DNA of 64,000 nucleotides from Bombyx mori (taxonomy: Eukaryota; Arthropoda; Insecta; Lepidoptera; Bombycidae): NCBI RefSeq assembly GCF_030269925.1, contig NC_085123.1:2294001-2358000 (forward strand), in the 5' to 3' direction. Positions within the stretch are counted from its first letter, which is position 1. Each line of letters opens with the position of its first letter. The position numbers were made by a program, and so were the translations under genes. A model generated the notes under the pieces. The model saw nothing but the letters and a program-made list of their open reading frames with translations. It did not search any database and was not told where the DNA came from. Shown here one piece after another: positions 46,886 through 57,685 of this stretch.

Positions 46886-49788
46886 ATGGAAGGTATTGAT
46901 GATATAGAGCACATAGCTTCGGACCATGATCAACTAATTAGTGTGATTTCCAAATTAGATAAAACTCAGCATATAATAGAGCCCACACGCAACGAGCCCA
47001 CAAACATCAATTCAGAATTTAATTTGATAAAAAAATCGAATAAGTCAATTTTGAAAAATGTTTCTAACATTTTGAGTGATACTGCTTCACATGTAGAGAT
47101 TACGAAAAAATTGCTGAAAAGCCAGGAAGAGTCCAAGGTCTTAAGTAAACCATTAGAAAAACCACAGGTTGAGCGTATAAAGCGAGCGACAGGATATTTA
47201 GAAACAAAAAAGAAAGTTGGTCGGTGGGACCCCATTGTTGCTCGCAGTCGAACAGTGGACCAGGTTTTCTTTCCTTTGAAAAAAGCAGAAAATAGATTGC
47301 AGCCAACGCAAGCCTTCATTTCAAAATTAAAAACTAAATCTGAACTAGAACGCGAATTGGAGGCAGTAGATCCACCAGATATTGTTCAGGAAGACGATGA
47401 GGAAGAACAGGTGTACCCAATGTCGTATGAAGAAATGGTTGAACACAGGCAACATTTGGCAAAAATACGAGCTCAAGAATCATATAGAGCTGCAAAAGCT
47501 AAACGCCAAAGTAAAATCAAGAGCAAGAAATATCATAGGTTAGTAGTTTCATTCTCATCTGGTTATTTTACTTAAATTATTATTATTGTTTATTAATTTA
47601 ATAGCTTTATAGCAAATATAAATATAGTAGTACAAATGGTGGAAATATGAATGAAAATGAAATATATTGTAATTATTCTTAGTAGATATTTTTTAAATGT
47701 AGTAAACTGTTTCAGTGTGTCTTTCATACCAGCAGGTCTATGTGACTTTCTCCTTTCAGAATTTTGAAGAAAGACAGGCTAAAACAACAGTTAAAAGAGT
47801 TTGAAGAATTACAAAAAAGTAATCCAGAGGAGGCCTTAAAGAAATTGGAGGCTCTGGAAAAATCTAGAGCATTAGAAAGACATACACTGCGGCATAAGAA
47901 CACTGGAAAGTGGGCAAAAAATAAAATGATCAGAGCAAAGTATGATAAAGAGGTATGTAAACAATTTTATTTATAGTAATTGATAGATATTAGACATCAC
48001 AATGTGGATACTGCAGCTTAAAGTCTCAATTGAATTAGAATAACTGATTAAACTCAGTAATTAGAAATGAAGTTAAAACAAATAATAGTTTTAATAATTT
48101 ATATTAATAATAATTTATTAGTTCTTACTATATGAACAGACAGTCTTATTCTTGAGAAGATTAATATTCTGAAGAGGATTGTTGGTACAGAGTAATAAAC
48201 TAATATTTTTTTTTGTTTATTATTACAGGCTCGGCAAGAAATAGCAGAACAGTTAGCAGTTAGTCGAAGTTTGACACAAAAGACACAAGACCCTGATAGT
48301 TCAGATGATGATGCAGAAGATAATGTAGTTATTCCTGATATTGCTTTAGCACAAGACCCGATGAATCCTTGGATGTTGAAACAAAACAATAAGTCTAATG
48401 TTGATGCAGAATTTGATTTCGGCTACAAAAAATATTTGAAAGGAAAAATGTTTAAACATAAAGAAGACAGTGGTAGTGAAGATGAAGCAGAAAAAAATAA
48501 TGATACTACAAAAGCATGTTCTGATGCTGGATTAAATACTTTAAAAAATAAAATTGAGAAAATATTTAACAACAAAAATGAAAGTGCACAAATTGATAAA
48601 AATATTGAAGAAGACAACAGTACTGAACAAAATCAATCAGATCTGAATCAACCAATTCAGAACAATTCCAATATTACAAAAAACAAGATTGTTGAAACAG
48701 AACAAAAACAAAAAGAAAACAAAATGAAGAAAAATAAAGAAACTCTTAACAATAATAAAAAATCCCTTAAAACTAAACTGGTAGCAACATCTTATTGGAC
48801 TGTTGAACCTGTAGAGAATAAAGATAAAAAGTACACTGAAGGTGTTGGGGGTGCATTTGATAATTTGGAAAGAAACATATCGAAACAAGTTAATATGAAA
48901 TTAGATATTTTCAGGAGGAAATTAAGAAAGCTTGAACAGCTAACAGCTTCAAAGAGTAAAAAGAAATCCAAAAGAATAGGAAACAGTGAATCATATATAC
49001 CTGAGAATAATTTGGAGTACTTAAAATTAGCAACTCAAAATAAGAAAGCTATAATTGATGAACAGTTACTAGAAACTACTTCAAAAACTATTCCTACTGA
49101 AGAAACAATATCTGATGATATTATGTCGAGGGCTATGCTACATAACAAGATTCCAGCTGAGGAACCTACAAACTCAAACATTGATCCCAGTAAATTTATT
49201 GAGGTCAAACCGAAATTCTTAAACTCTGAAATATCTCGACAAGAAACTGAATTAGATGTTTTAGATGATGAACAAGTTGTACCAAAAGTCAATATAGAAG
49301 AAGTATTTGAGGAAGATGATGTTGTAGCTAGCTTTAGGCAAGAAAAAGAAGATGAGGCTAATAAAGATAAGCCCGAAGATATTAACTTGACTCTGCCAGG
49401 ATGGGGAGCGTGGGGAGGAAAAGGAGTGAAAGCACCGAAACGAAAAAGAAATAGATTCATTACTAAATTTGCCCCAAAAACTCCCAGGAGGGATGAGAAC
49501 AAAGGTGATGTAATCATTAAAGAATACAAGGATCTAAAATTGGATGCACATAAAGTAAAAGAACTCCCATATCCTTTCAACAGTGTTAAAGAATTCGAGG
49601 CCTCACTAAGAGCTCCATTAGGCAACACATTTATACCTGAGACTGCACACCGAAAACTTACACGTCCAAATGTTGTCACTATGGCAGGCGCTATTATAGA
49701 ACCTATGGATGAAGATGAATTGTTACAAAAGAAGAATCGTACCTTTAAATCATCCAACGTGATACAATTCATAAATAAAGATGGTTGA
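46886..49788 (+). CDS. Utp14: UTP14, small-subunit processome component
   Basis: Three exons, 46886-47538, 47760-47952 and 48229-49788, give 801 aa. Family motifs include LEKPQVERIKRATGYLETKK and VGRWDPIVARSRTVDQVFFP near the N-terminus. MSYEEMVEHRQHLAKIRAQE and LRHKNTGKWAKNKMIRAKYD are in the middle, with DPMNPWMLKQ later. The C-terminal third has LTLPGWGAWGGKGVKAPKRK and VKELPYPFNSVKEFEASLRA. UTP14 belongs to the U3 snoRNP/processome and activates the helicase Dhr1 during 18S rRNA maturation in the nucleolus. The region between about residues 320 and 460 is a long Asn/Lys/Glu-rich low-complexity insert with little conservation expected. All three exons are in phase and intact. A polyadenylation signal AATAAA lies at 49881. 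Confidence 0.95.
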
Positions 49789-49880
49789 TTATTTTATGTT
49801 TTATTTGACATGTATGTATGAGATTATGTTCCATTTAATTTTTTAAGTAATATCAAAAATATTTTTTTGTGTGCAAAGAA

Positions 49881-49886
49881 AATAAA
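49881..49886 (+). terminator. Candidate polyadenylation signal of UTP14
   Basis: AATAAA, overlapping a second AATAAA, lies about 95 bp after the UTP14 stop. Confidence 0.5.
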
Positions 49887-50239
49887 TAAAATTATAAATA
49901 AAATTATAAATGAAACAAAATAAAACAAATATAATAAAAACACCGAGAAGTAAAAAACAAGTTCCATATCATTTTATCATATAAATAATTAAAACTTATG
50001 TATGTATTTATTTGTCTGTAATATTTTCTAATATGTTAAATTCCAATTTTAGGTTATTAGATGTAGCTGTTTTTTAATTTCGTTTTTGACAAAATTTAAT
50101 AATAAAAGGGTTTCTCAAAATTATGATTAATACTATTAAAAATATAAGATCTGTTCAATAATATTAAAATAAAAAACAATGATACTGTATATAATAAGTT
50201 TTAATGAACGAAAATGAATAAAAATAATAACAATCCATT

Positions 50240-50641
50240 TTTTTAAGGGGTTTTATGACCTGATAACTAAGACGGTCATGTCTTATTTTAATTTATACTG
50301 TTATTTTTATGAAAAATGATAATATGGAGAGAATGAAAGATGATTCATTTGAAACATTAATTAACTGGAATTAAATTAAATCAAATGAGATGAGATGATG
50401 TGGGATGAAATATAATCTCAGTAAAATGGTGGTCATTTACGGAGATTTTTTCAGTGGACTTTTTGAAGGATCCCGAGAAGTTACGTTCAGCGGCTTTGTT
50501 TCATTTTCCCACATTTGTGCGCTTTCACAGATATTAAACAGTTAATAAACCACCGCTATTACACATTTAAACCTGAAGAAACACGAAATAGACAAAAATA
50601 AAACAAATCACACAACTTCACTCCTCGCGTTCCCGCCAAAA
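50240..50641. mobile_element. One-ended relative of the 464-1003 MITE
   Basis: The right end (CACTCCTCGCGTTCCCGCCAAA) and internal sequence (GATCCCGAGAAGTTACGTTC, GTAACTAAGACGG-like TTAGTTATC) match the element at 464-1003 in inverse order. The second terminal arm is missing on the left side, so this copy is truncated or was cut by later events. Confidence 0.6.
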
Positions 50642-51230
50642 AGTCTCATAACAATCCATACCTACATCAGTATCATAGATTATACTAATGAACTGATAGA
50701 GCCACCGTGTTTATTTCTGTACTCTTTATTTTCTGTCACAGTTGTTCTGTCGTGGAAATGTCTGTCGTAGAAAGTTTGGAGGTGGATTCGTACAGCGATC
50801 TTTTAATCGCCAATGCATTAATTTAAGCAAGTAAACAAAATGATAGAGTAATAAAACACCGGTAAGTGTTACGAAATTTGTTGCGTTGGTTGCACACCAC
50901 AATATTAATGGTTTCATTTGTTTTTAATATGTTTAAATTTATTCAAGTGTGATCGGAGTTGATAAAACTTGGAAAAAGGTGATTTGTTGTCCTATTTTAT
51001 GGACAAAACAAATAGATTTAAAGATTTCTTATTTTGGAATATTATTGCTTTACACAAACCTTTATGTGGGTAATTTTAAATTAATTTACGTCATTTTGAA
51101 CAAATGGGTTTTTTCAATTCTGCAACTTCATAAACAATTTTAATACCCTATCCAAAAAAGTTGTGATGTGGGAATTTAACCTTTTTTAAATAATTTAAAA
51201 CATTAGACAAGTCTTTGTGTATAACTAGTA
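50642..51230. other. Non-coding gap with one small open frame
   Basis: An ATG at 50758 opens a 22-codon frame (MSVVESLEVDSYSDLLIANA and two more). It has no similarity I recognise and no adjacent exon. The rest is AT-rich up to the LINE 5' end. Confidence 0.35.
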
Positions 51231-51426
51231 GCATGAAAAACGCGGGAAACCTTTGAATTTGGCGGGCGCGGTTTTTGTTTGAATTTGTTGAAAAATATTT
51301 TTTTTTAATCTATTAAGTGATCAGAATAGTTAAAACTTGTATATATTTGTAATTTTTATTATTATTTAAATTTTTTTGTATTTTATTCTTTTTTTCTTCG
51401 AGTTGGGGTAAGTTTTTTATATTTAT

Positions 51427-52962
51427 ATGAACGAGCCTCCGGACCCGGGGGGCACAGCGCCCCCCGCGGTTGCATTTGTCACAATCTCCAACGAATCCGG
51501 AATGGATTCTGACTGCTCTTTGGTGTCTAAAAGGAAGCTGAAGCGTAACCAGCTCCACAAAATTTGTAAAAATTGTAACAAAAGGAAAAGAAAAAATAAT
51601 ACAGAAACATTTAAACAATCGGACTGTCAATGCAAAGACGAATTTACTGAGAGCACTATTGATTTGCCTGCACCTGGTCCTTGCACTGATACATCTTCAA
51701 AGCCCGTTCCTCCCACTGATATGTCTCATAAAGCCTCCACACAAATTGGTAGGGCTAGTTATGATGCCAATGACCACGGCCCGTTTGTGGTACACGTGCA
51801 GAAAATACAGTCTGCTGATGATGATGGTACAACATTACACCCAGTTGTGTTTGGCAGATTTTTAAAAAAAAATTTTTTCAAAAATATTGTTAACGGAAGT
51901 TTGAAACGTATTGGCCGAAATAAAATGACACTTTCTTTTAATAATTATACAGACGCTAACAGCTTTGTCACTTCAAACTGCTTAGCTACAAACAACATGA
52001 AGGCTTTTATCCCAACTTTTAACATTACGAGGATGGGTTTAGTTAGGGGAGTCCCAACTGAGTGGTCCCCTGAAGATATTATGCAGAACACTAATGTACC
52101 CATTGGGTGTGGGGAAATTCTGAAAATTAGAAGACTAAACTATAAAGTCATGATAAACAACACACCCACATGGAAACCTTCGCAAACAGTCGTGTTTACA
52201 TTTGATGGACAAGTTTTGCCCAAACGTGTATTTATGTGTTATAATTCTATGCCTGTTAAATTGTATATATACCCAACCATCCAGTGCTTTAATTGTTGCC
52301 GCTTTGGGCACACCAAGGTCCAATGTAGGTCAAAGCCCAGGTGCTTCAAGTGTGGTCAGGGCCACACTGGAGATACTTGTAATGTGGAGGAAGACTGTGT
52401 ATCTTGCTGCTTATGTTCTGGGCTGCACTTTGCTTCGAGCAAAAAGTGTCCAGAGTACGTGAGACAAACAGATATTAAAGTAACAATGGCAGAGAATAGC
52501 TTATCCTATATTGAAGCGTCAAAATTACATCCCCCCATTTCTAAATCATTTGCTGATATTGTATCCTCTCTCCCAACTAAATCTGTTCCTGGTGGAAATA
52601 CAGTATTGCCTGGTTCACCATCCTCACATACAATATCTTATAAAAAAACAGTCTTCACTAAACCCAGAACTCCTCCTCAACACAGTAAAGGTTTTGATCA
52701 TGTAGCACATGAGTCTCTTGTAAGGGACTACAATATGCCAGAGCCTTCTAATGGATGTGCATTACCATCCTCGTCTAATGCAAATTCACAACAGACAATA
52801 GCAGAGTTAATTACTATATTGATCAAATTACTTTCTGAACCCAATTTATCTATACCGTCCCACGCTGCTAATTTAATTCATACTTATACTAATATTAATA
52901 ATGGCCAACATGGACAAGTTAGTTCAATGGAATTGCCGCAGTATTATAAACAAAAAGCATGA
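51427..52962 (+). CDS. LINE ORF1: CCHC zinc-knuckle nucleic-acid-binding protein
   Basis: 511 aa. The N-terminus is Pro/Gly-rich followed by a Lys/Arg/Cys-rich patch (KICKNCNKRKRKNN). The middle holds a fold of the kind that precedes the knuckles in I and R1 elements. At about residues 287-340 come three Cys/His clusters: CFNCCRFGHTKVQC (CX2CX4HX4C), CFKCGQGHTGDTC (CX2CX3HX4C) and a third beginning CVSCCLCSGLHF. It is expected to coat LINE RNA and chaperone nucleic acid during target-primed reverse transcription. The frame is uninterrupted and overlaps ORF2 by 62 nt. Confidence 0.9.
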   Translation: MNEPPDPGGTAPPAVAFVTISNESGMDSDCSLVSKRKLKRNQLHKICKNCNKRKRKNNTETFKQSDCQCKDEFTESTIDLPAPGPCTDTSSKPVPPTDMSHKASTQIGRASYDANDHGPFVVHVQKIQSADDDGTTLHPVVFGRFLKKNFFKNIVNGSLKRIGRNKMTLSFNNYTDANSFVTSNCLATNNMKAFIPTFNITRMGLVRGVPTEWSPEDIMQNTNVPIGCGEILKIRRLNYKVMINNTPTWKPSQTVVFTFDGQVLPKRVFMCYNSMPVKLYIYPTIQCFNCCRFGHTKVQCRSKPRCFKCGQGHTGDTCNVEEDCVSCCLCSGLHFASSKKCPEYVRQTDIKVTMAENSLSYIEASKLHPPISKSFADIVSSLPTKSVPGGNTVLPGSPSSHTISYKKTVFTKPRTPPQHSKGFDHVAHESLVRDYNMPEPSNGCALPSSSNANSQQTIAELITILIKLLSEPNLSIPSHAANLIHTYTNINNGQHGQVSSMELPQYYKQKA

Positions 52963-55900
52963 AATTATACATATTATAAATACTTTTAATCCTTTTATAT
53001 TTTCTCTATCTGAAACCTGGCTAAAGCCAGATTTTGTATTCAAAATCCCTGGTTATTCGTGCTTAAGAGAAGACAGGGCTGATGGATATGGTGGTGTATG
53101 CCTACTCATCAGAAACTCTAGCACCTTTTCTTCCTTCCCTCTCCCTTCACATAGTAACTGCTTTTCTGTCATTGCAGCTATTGTTGATGGTATCTGTTTT
53201 GTCTCTATCTATGTCCCTCATCCCTCCTTGCAAATCTTCAATGAAATTAAAAACTTCATTTCAGTTCTTCCTCGGCCTTTCATGATTCTGGGTGATTTCA
53301 ACTCTCATCACACATCTTGGGGTAGTTCAGTATCTAATAGTTATGGTTATGAATTATTAGATATCTTAGACATGTATAGCCTGTGCATTTTAAACTCGGG
53401 TTCTCCTACTCGCCTCACAAAGCCTGGTGAAGTAATTAGTGCCATTGATCTGTCCATTTGTACTCCCCAGTTAGCATCTTCTCTATCTTGGTCTACTTTG
53501 TGTTCCACTTATAATAGTGATCACTATCCCATAATCATTTCATTTCCCTGTAAAAAAAAGGATACAATGTGTATTCAAAACTCTCGCCTCAAACACAAAA
53601 TCATAGACTCTAAATGGAGTCAATACACGTTATTAATAGAAGAGAAAATTAATAATTGCTCAGAAGTTAATGTCATAGATAATAATTATTTCAAAGCTAT
53701 TTTGTTAGAATCGGCTGATAATGTTTTTCCAAAGAAAAAGCCGTGTAGTAATAAGTTGTCATCTCCACCGTGGTGGGATGAAGAATGTACCAATGCTATA
53801 AAGAAACGCAAGGCAGCAGAGCGTAATTATCACAATAATATGTCTATGAAAAACTACGAGGCATTAATGACTATAATGAAAGAGGTTAGAAAACTATTTA
53901 AAAAAAAGAAATTTGACGGGTGGAGGAAATTTTGTAGCACTATATCACCTGAAACACATGCTACTGTCATATGGCGAAATATCAAAAGATTTAGATCAGC
54001 TGTCAATCCTTCTAACGCATTGTTGCTGCCTATAGAATTAGCAGATCAATTCCTTGATCGTTTGGCTCCTCCTTCTGCTCCACTCAACGATCCTATCCTG
54101 TCTTATAAGCAATATAACTCTGATGCCCCTTCTTCTCTAAATCTAACTTTTACGTTAGGGGAGTTAAAAGGTGTATTAAATCACGTCAAAGACAGTGCTC
54201 CAGGGGAAGATGGGATTCCATATTCCTTTTTGTCTCACCTTGGCGAAAAAGGATTAAATTACTTTTTAAATTTAATAAATAAAATTTTACTGACAGGTGA
54301 CATTCCACCGTCATGGCGAAGTCAAATAGTATTGCCATTTTTAAAGCCGTCTAAGGTACAATCTGATATCAAATCATATCGTCCGATAGTTTTGTCATCG
54401 GTGATCACAAAAGTTGTTGAACATTTAATTAAAAATCGGCTTGAATGGTATATAGAAAATAACGAATATCTGTCCCAAACTCAGTTTGGATTTCGAAAAG
54501 GTAAAAGTGTGGGGGACAATTTAGGCATATTAGTTACGGATATTCGTAATGCTTTCTCAGATAAAAAGTCAGTAGTTGCTGCTTTTTTGGATATTAATTC
54601 GGCTTATGATAACGTTCTATTACATATTCTAAAAAGTAAATTAGATAAATTAAAGGTTCCCGATTTTTTAACTAATTCCATTGTAAATCTTCTTTCGGAG
54701 AGGAAAATTATTTTAGATGTTGGCGGCCCTTATAAGCCTAGTAGGCTGGTATGGAGAGGTTTGCCACAGGGGTCTGTTCTGAGTCCTTTATTGTACAATA
54801 TTTATACATATGATCTAGAAGGTTCAGTCGGAGATTCAGCAAGTTTATTACAGTATGCCGATGACTTGGTTATTTATGCCTCTGATATGTCTGTAAGTAC
54901 TGCTGAACGATATGTTTCCTCCTCTTTATCTTTGCTAAAAATCTGGATGGATGCAAATGGCCTTGATCTGTCTCCCTCAAAAAGTACTGTTGTACTTTTC
55001 ACCAAATCCCGTACTCCTAGCTCACTTAATATAACATATGATGGGGATATATTACCCATTAGGAATCAAGTTAAGTTCTTAGGAGCTATTCTTGATTCTA
55101 AACTAACGGGTCAACCACACTGCGAATTTGTGGTTAGTAAATGTGAGCGAAACTTGAACATGCTGAGATGTCTCGGTGGGGTTTGGTGGGGTGCTCACCC
55201 GGCTACACTGAGGTTGGTGTATAATGCTGTCATTAGAAGTGTACTGGATTTTGGGACCTTTTTCTTAGACCCAGGTAATGTGGCTGGCTTTAGAAAACTA
55301 GATCTCATACAGTCTAGGGCTTTGAGGATTGTTTCTGGTGCCATGAAATCGAGTCCGGTTAATGCTCTGCAAATAGAATGTTGTGACCCTCCTTTAAACT
55401 TAAGACGTCAATATCTGTCCGATAGATTCATTTTTAGAATTGTTCAGTTCCATAATCATCCCCTCATTTCGAAACTAGAGTTTCTTTCTAAAAAAGTACC
55501 CTCTTCACATAAACCTTTACCTTGTCTGTTAAAAAGTTTCCTGAAATTCAAACAATTACAAGCCCCAACTCATTCTTTTCAGGTGCTTCCTTTATTTGGC
55601 GCTTCTTATGATTCTCTCTTACTTTCTCCAGTGATTTGCTTTTCTCTTGGCATTGAAAAATCTGATTTTAATGCCAATGAAAATTTTAATTGCAATGTCA
55701 ATAGTAAATGGCCTAACTGGCATCAAATTTATACAGATGCATCTAAACACTCCAGTGGGTGTGTTGGTGTTGGAGTGTATCACAAACAGTACAACATAGT
55801 TCAGAAAATTAAATTACCTCCGGAATCATCGGTCTTTACCGGTGAATGTTTTGGACTATTAAAAGCTCTTGAATATGTGCTGTCTTTCAAACTAAAAAAA

Positions 55901-56587
55901 ACCGTTGTATTTACTGATTCCTTAAGTGCATTACAGAGCTTAGCAAAATTTTCACTAAAACTTAACCTTTTTTTTCATGTAATATTTGAATGTAAGAGAA
56001 AGCTGTTGCACTGCCAATCACACAACTATTTAGTATCATTTTGTTGGGTACCTAGTCACTGTGGCATATCTGGAAATGTGAAAGCTGACAGTTTGGCCAA
56101 CAGTGCTACTGTGACCGGTGACGTATACCCGTACAAGAATTTTGGCCATGATCTTGCTGCTTTGCCCGGCATATGCCTCCACAAATCGTGGAATATGTGT
56201 TGGGAAGAGAGCGGCCGGATTAAGGGTCGTTTCTTGTATGCTATACAGTCTTCCGTTCCCAGGAAGCCATGGTTTGCCAAATTGTCGTTTGGTAAAACCG
56301 CCACTTCTACTATAATTCGTATGCGTCTGGGACATAACAGCCTTCCAGTTCATTTGCACAAACTTGGTATCGTAACTGGTACCGCCTGTGAGTGTGGCGA
56401 GAGTTATTGTGACCTGAATCATATTTTCTTTGCTTGTTCTTTATATGATCATTCTTCCTTATATACTTCTTTAGTATCTGTCTCTGTTCCCCTTCCTACT
56501 AATATTTCTTTACTTCTTCGAGATTTTAATCCCCTTGTATATAGTATTTTAAGTAGGTTTATTTTAAATAATAACATTAAACTATAA
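52901..56587 (+). CDS. LINE ORF2: endonuclease, reverse transcriptase and RNase H
   Basis: 1228 aa without interruption. The N-terminal apurinic-type endonuclease shows LVQWNCRSIINKKHE, LSETWL, ILGDFNSHHTSWGS and NSDHYPI. Reverse transcriptase motifs follow: LKPSKVQSDIKSYRPIVLSS, TQFGFRKGKSVGDN, FLDINSAYDNV, GLPQGSVLSPLLYNIYTYDL and the catalytic YADD at about residue 652. A C-terminal RNase H has IYTDASKHSSGCVGVG at about 940, then GECFGLLKALEYV, FTDSLSALQSL and WVPSHCGISGNVKADSLANS. A Cys/His cluster (ACECGESYCDLNHIFFAC) ends the protein. The ATG at 52901 overlaps the end of ORF1 in another frame, so reinitiation or frameshifting is needed. All catalytic boxes look intact. Confidence 0.95.
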   Translation: MANMDKLVQWNCRSIINKKHEIIHIINTFNPFIFSLSETWLKPDFVFKIPGYSCLREDRADGYGGVCLLIRNSSTFSSFPLPSHSNCFSVIAAIVDGICFVSIYVPHPSLQIFNEIKNFISVLPRPFMILGDFNSHHTSWGSSVSNSYGYELLDILDMYSLCILNSGSPTRLTKPGEVISAIDLSICTPQLASSLSWSTLCSTYNSDHYPIIISFPCKKKDTMCIQNSRLKHKIIDSKWSQYTLLIEEKINNCSEVNVIDNNYFKAILLESADNVFPKKKPCSNKLSSPPWWDEECTNAIKKRKAAERNYHNNMSMKNYEALMTIMKEVRKLFKKKKFDGWRKFCSTISPETHATVIWRNIKRFRSAVNPSNALLLPIELADQFLDRLAPPSAPLNDPILSYKQYNSDAPSSLNLTFTLGELKGVLNHVKDSAPGEDGIPYSFLSHLGEKGLNYFLNLINKILLTGDIPPSWRSQIVLPFLKPSKVQSDIKSYRPIVLSSVITKVVEHLIKNRLEWYIENNEYLSQTQFGFRKGKSVGDNLGILVTDIRNAFSDKKSVVAAFLDINSAYDNVLLHILKSKLDKLKVPDFLTNSIVNLLSERKIILDVGGPYKPSRLVWRGLPQGSVLSPLLYNIYTYDLEGSVGDSASLLQYADDLVIYASDMSVSTAERYVSSSLSLLKIWMDANGLDLSPSKSTVVLFTKSRTPSSLNITYDGDILPIRNQVKFLGAILDSKLTGQPHCEFVVSKCERNLNMLRCLGGVWWGAHPATLRLVYNAVIRSVLDFGTFFLDPGNVAGFRKLDLIQSRALRIVSGAMKSSPVNALQIECCDPPLNLRRQYLSDRFIFRIVQFHNHPLISKLEFLSKKVPSSHKPLPCLLKSFLKFKQLQAPTHSFQVLPLFGASYDSLLLSPVICFSLGIEKSDFNANENFNCNVNSKWPNWHQIYTDASKHSSGCVGVGVYHKQYNIVQKIKLPPESSVFTGECFGLLKALEYVLSFKLKKTVVFTDSLSALQSLAKFSLKLNLFFHVIFECKRKLLHCQSHNYLVSFCWVPSHCGISGNVKADSLANSATVTGDVYPYKNFGHDLAALPGICLHKSWNMCWEESGRIKGRFLYAIQSSVPRKPWFAKLSFGKTATSTIIRMRLGHNSLPVHLHKLGIVTGTACECGESYCDLNHIFFACSLYDHSSLYTSLVSVSVPLPTNISLLLRDFNPLVYSILSRFILNNNIKL

Positions 56588-57101
56588 TTTTGATTTATTT
56601 TCCCTGTTATATAATTATTCTGATTTTTTTTGTAAATTCAATTCGTTCTAAATCATTTATGTTTTGTTGCGATAAGTTTCCTTCGTTTTTTATTATTTAT
56701 AAACTGTAAATAAATAAAACGGCGAATTATAAAAACATTATTACTTGACGCTGGCTAATGCACAAAACGTGCCAGAGCCAAAAATAAAGAAGAAGAAGAA
56801 GAATTCTACTAACCGTCAATGTCAGATCGCCATGGGTACCATAGACCTATGGGTACCTTTAGGATTCTATTTTTACAAGTAATTTGCGCCATGCACATGC
56901 TACGATTGCTGTGACTCGAAACTGATCGCAAGAGAAATGGTCGCGAGAGTACGTCGCTACAGATGCGACTATTATTACAGCGCTTCAATCCATCATATAG
57001 AAATGTTATAGACAATTATTGAAAAATCTCGAGACCCTTGCATAGTTTAAATACACGGGTAAAATTACGTAGTTACATAAAAAAGACGTTTTTTTTTTCA
57101 G

Positions 57102-57217
57102 CACTAAAATCGTCCCCTGAAAACGAACATAGATATGCACGACACGGTGTAAATGAGGAGAATGTTGCTAGCTACGAGAAAATGTCACTGAAATGGTCAC
57201 CGAGACGCCGCGTTTGA
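57102..57217 (+). pseudogene. Orphan last exon of the UPF0193 gene
   Basis: This is an exact copy of exon 36234-36349 (frame PLKSSPENEHRYARHGVNEE to a TGA stop), with its acceptor and part of the preceding intron. The four upstream exons are absent because the duplication starts inside the intron. It cannot encode a protein alone, but its splice acceptor is intact and could trap upstream LINE-driven transcripts. Confidence 0.9.
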
Positions 57218-57685
57218 TTTTTCTTTCCTTTTTTTTAAACTTAATTTATTGAGATAATTTTATTTTAATAAATTAAGTAGGTATTTTGGATTGTGGTGAA
57301 ATGAAAGTTTTGGATTCGCATAATCTGTTTTCTTTTAATATAAAGTTTGTAGAATCGAACAAACATATCAGTCTGAAGGTGTTTCACTTTTCTTATATTT
57401 TTTTAGGCATTGCTTCTTCCTAATTCAATGTTGATGGTTGATTAATTTACTTAAAATAAAATGCAAGGAAATTTAGGAAACGTAATTTTTTTATTAAATT
57501 GTATTTCTAACCGTCATAACAAAGCACGAGATCCTATTTATCTAATTACATTATGAAACAAACTTACAGTTAGACATACTTCGTAAATTTCGATTTTAGA
57601 TAAAACAATCAATAATAACCTATATTGAATAATAAAAAAAAACTAATTTATTTGGCAAAAGATTATTGTTTAAGTGTTGAGGTGA

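Larger units (their letters stand above)
51231..56800 (+). mobile_element. Full-length I-superfamily LINE with two open ORFs
   Basis: The element has a short 5' UTR (5' end uncertain, about 51.2-51.4 kb). ORF1 is at 51427-52962 and ORF2 at 52901-56587. A 3' UTR with repeated AATAAA and a tail AAAATAAAGAAGAAGAAGAA ends at 56800. ORF2 has an endonuclease, reverse transcriptase and RNase H, and ORF1 has CCHC knuckles. This set of domains points to the I superfamily rather than jockey. Its 3' end abuts the second copy of the large duplication directly. Confidence 0.9.

Noticed and set aside
48637..49772. Minus-strand open frames opposite UTP14
   Set aside because: They are Phe/Ser-rich shadows of a Lys/Glu-rich coding exon, without family resemblance or splice support.
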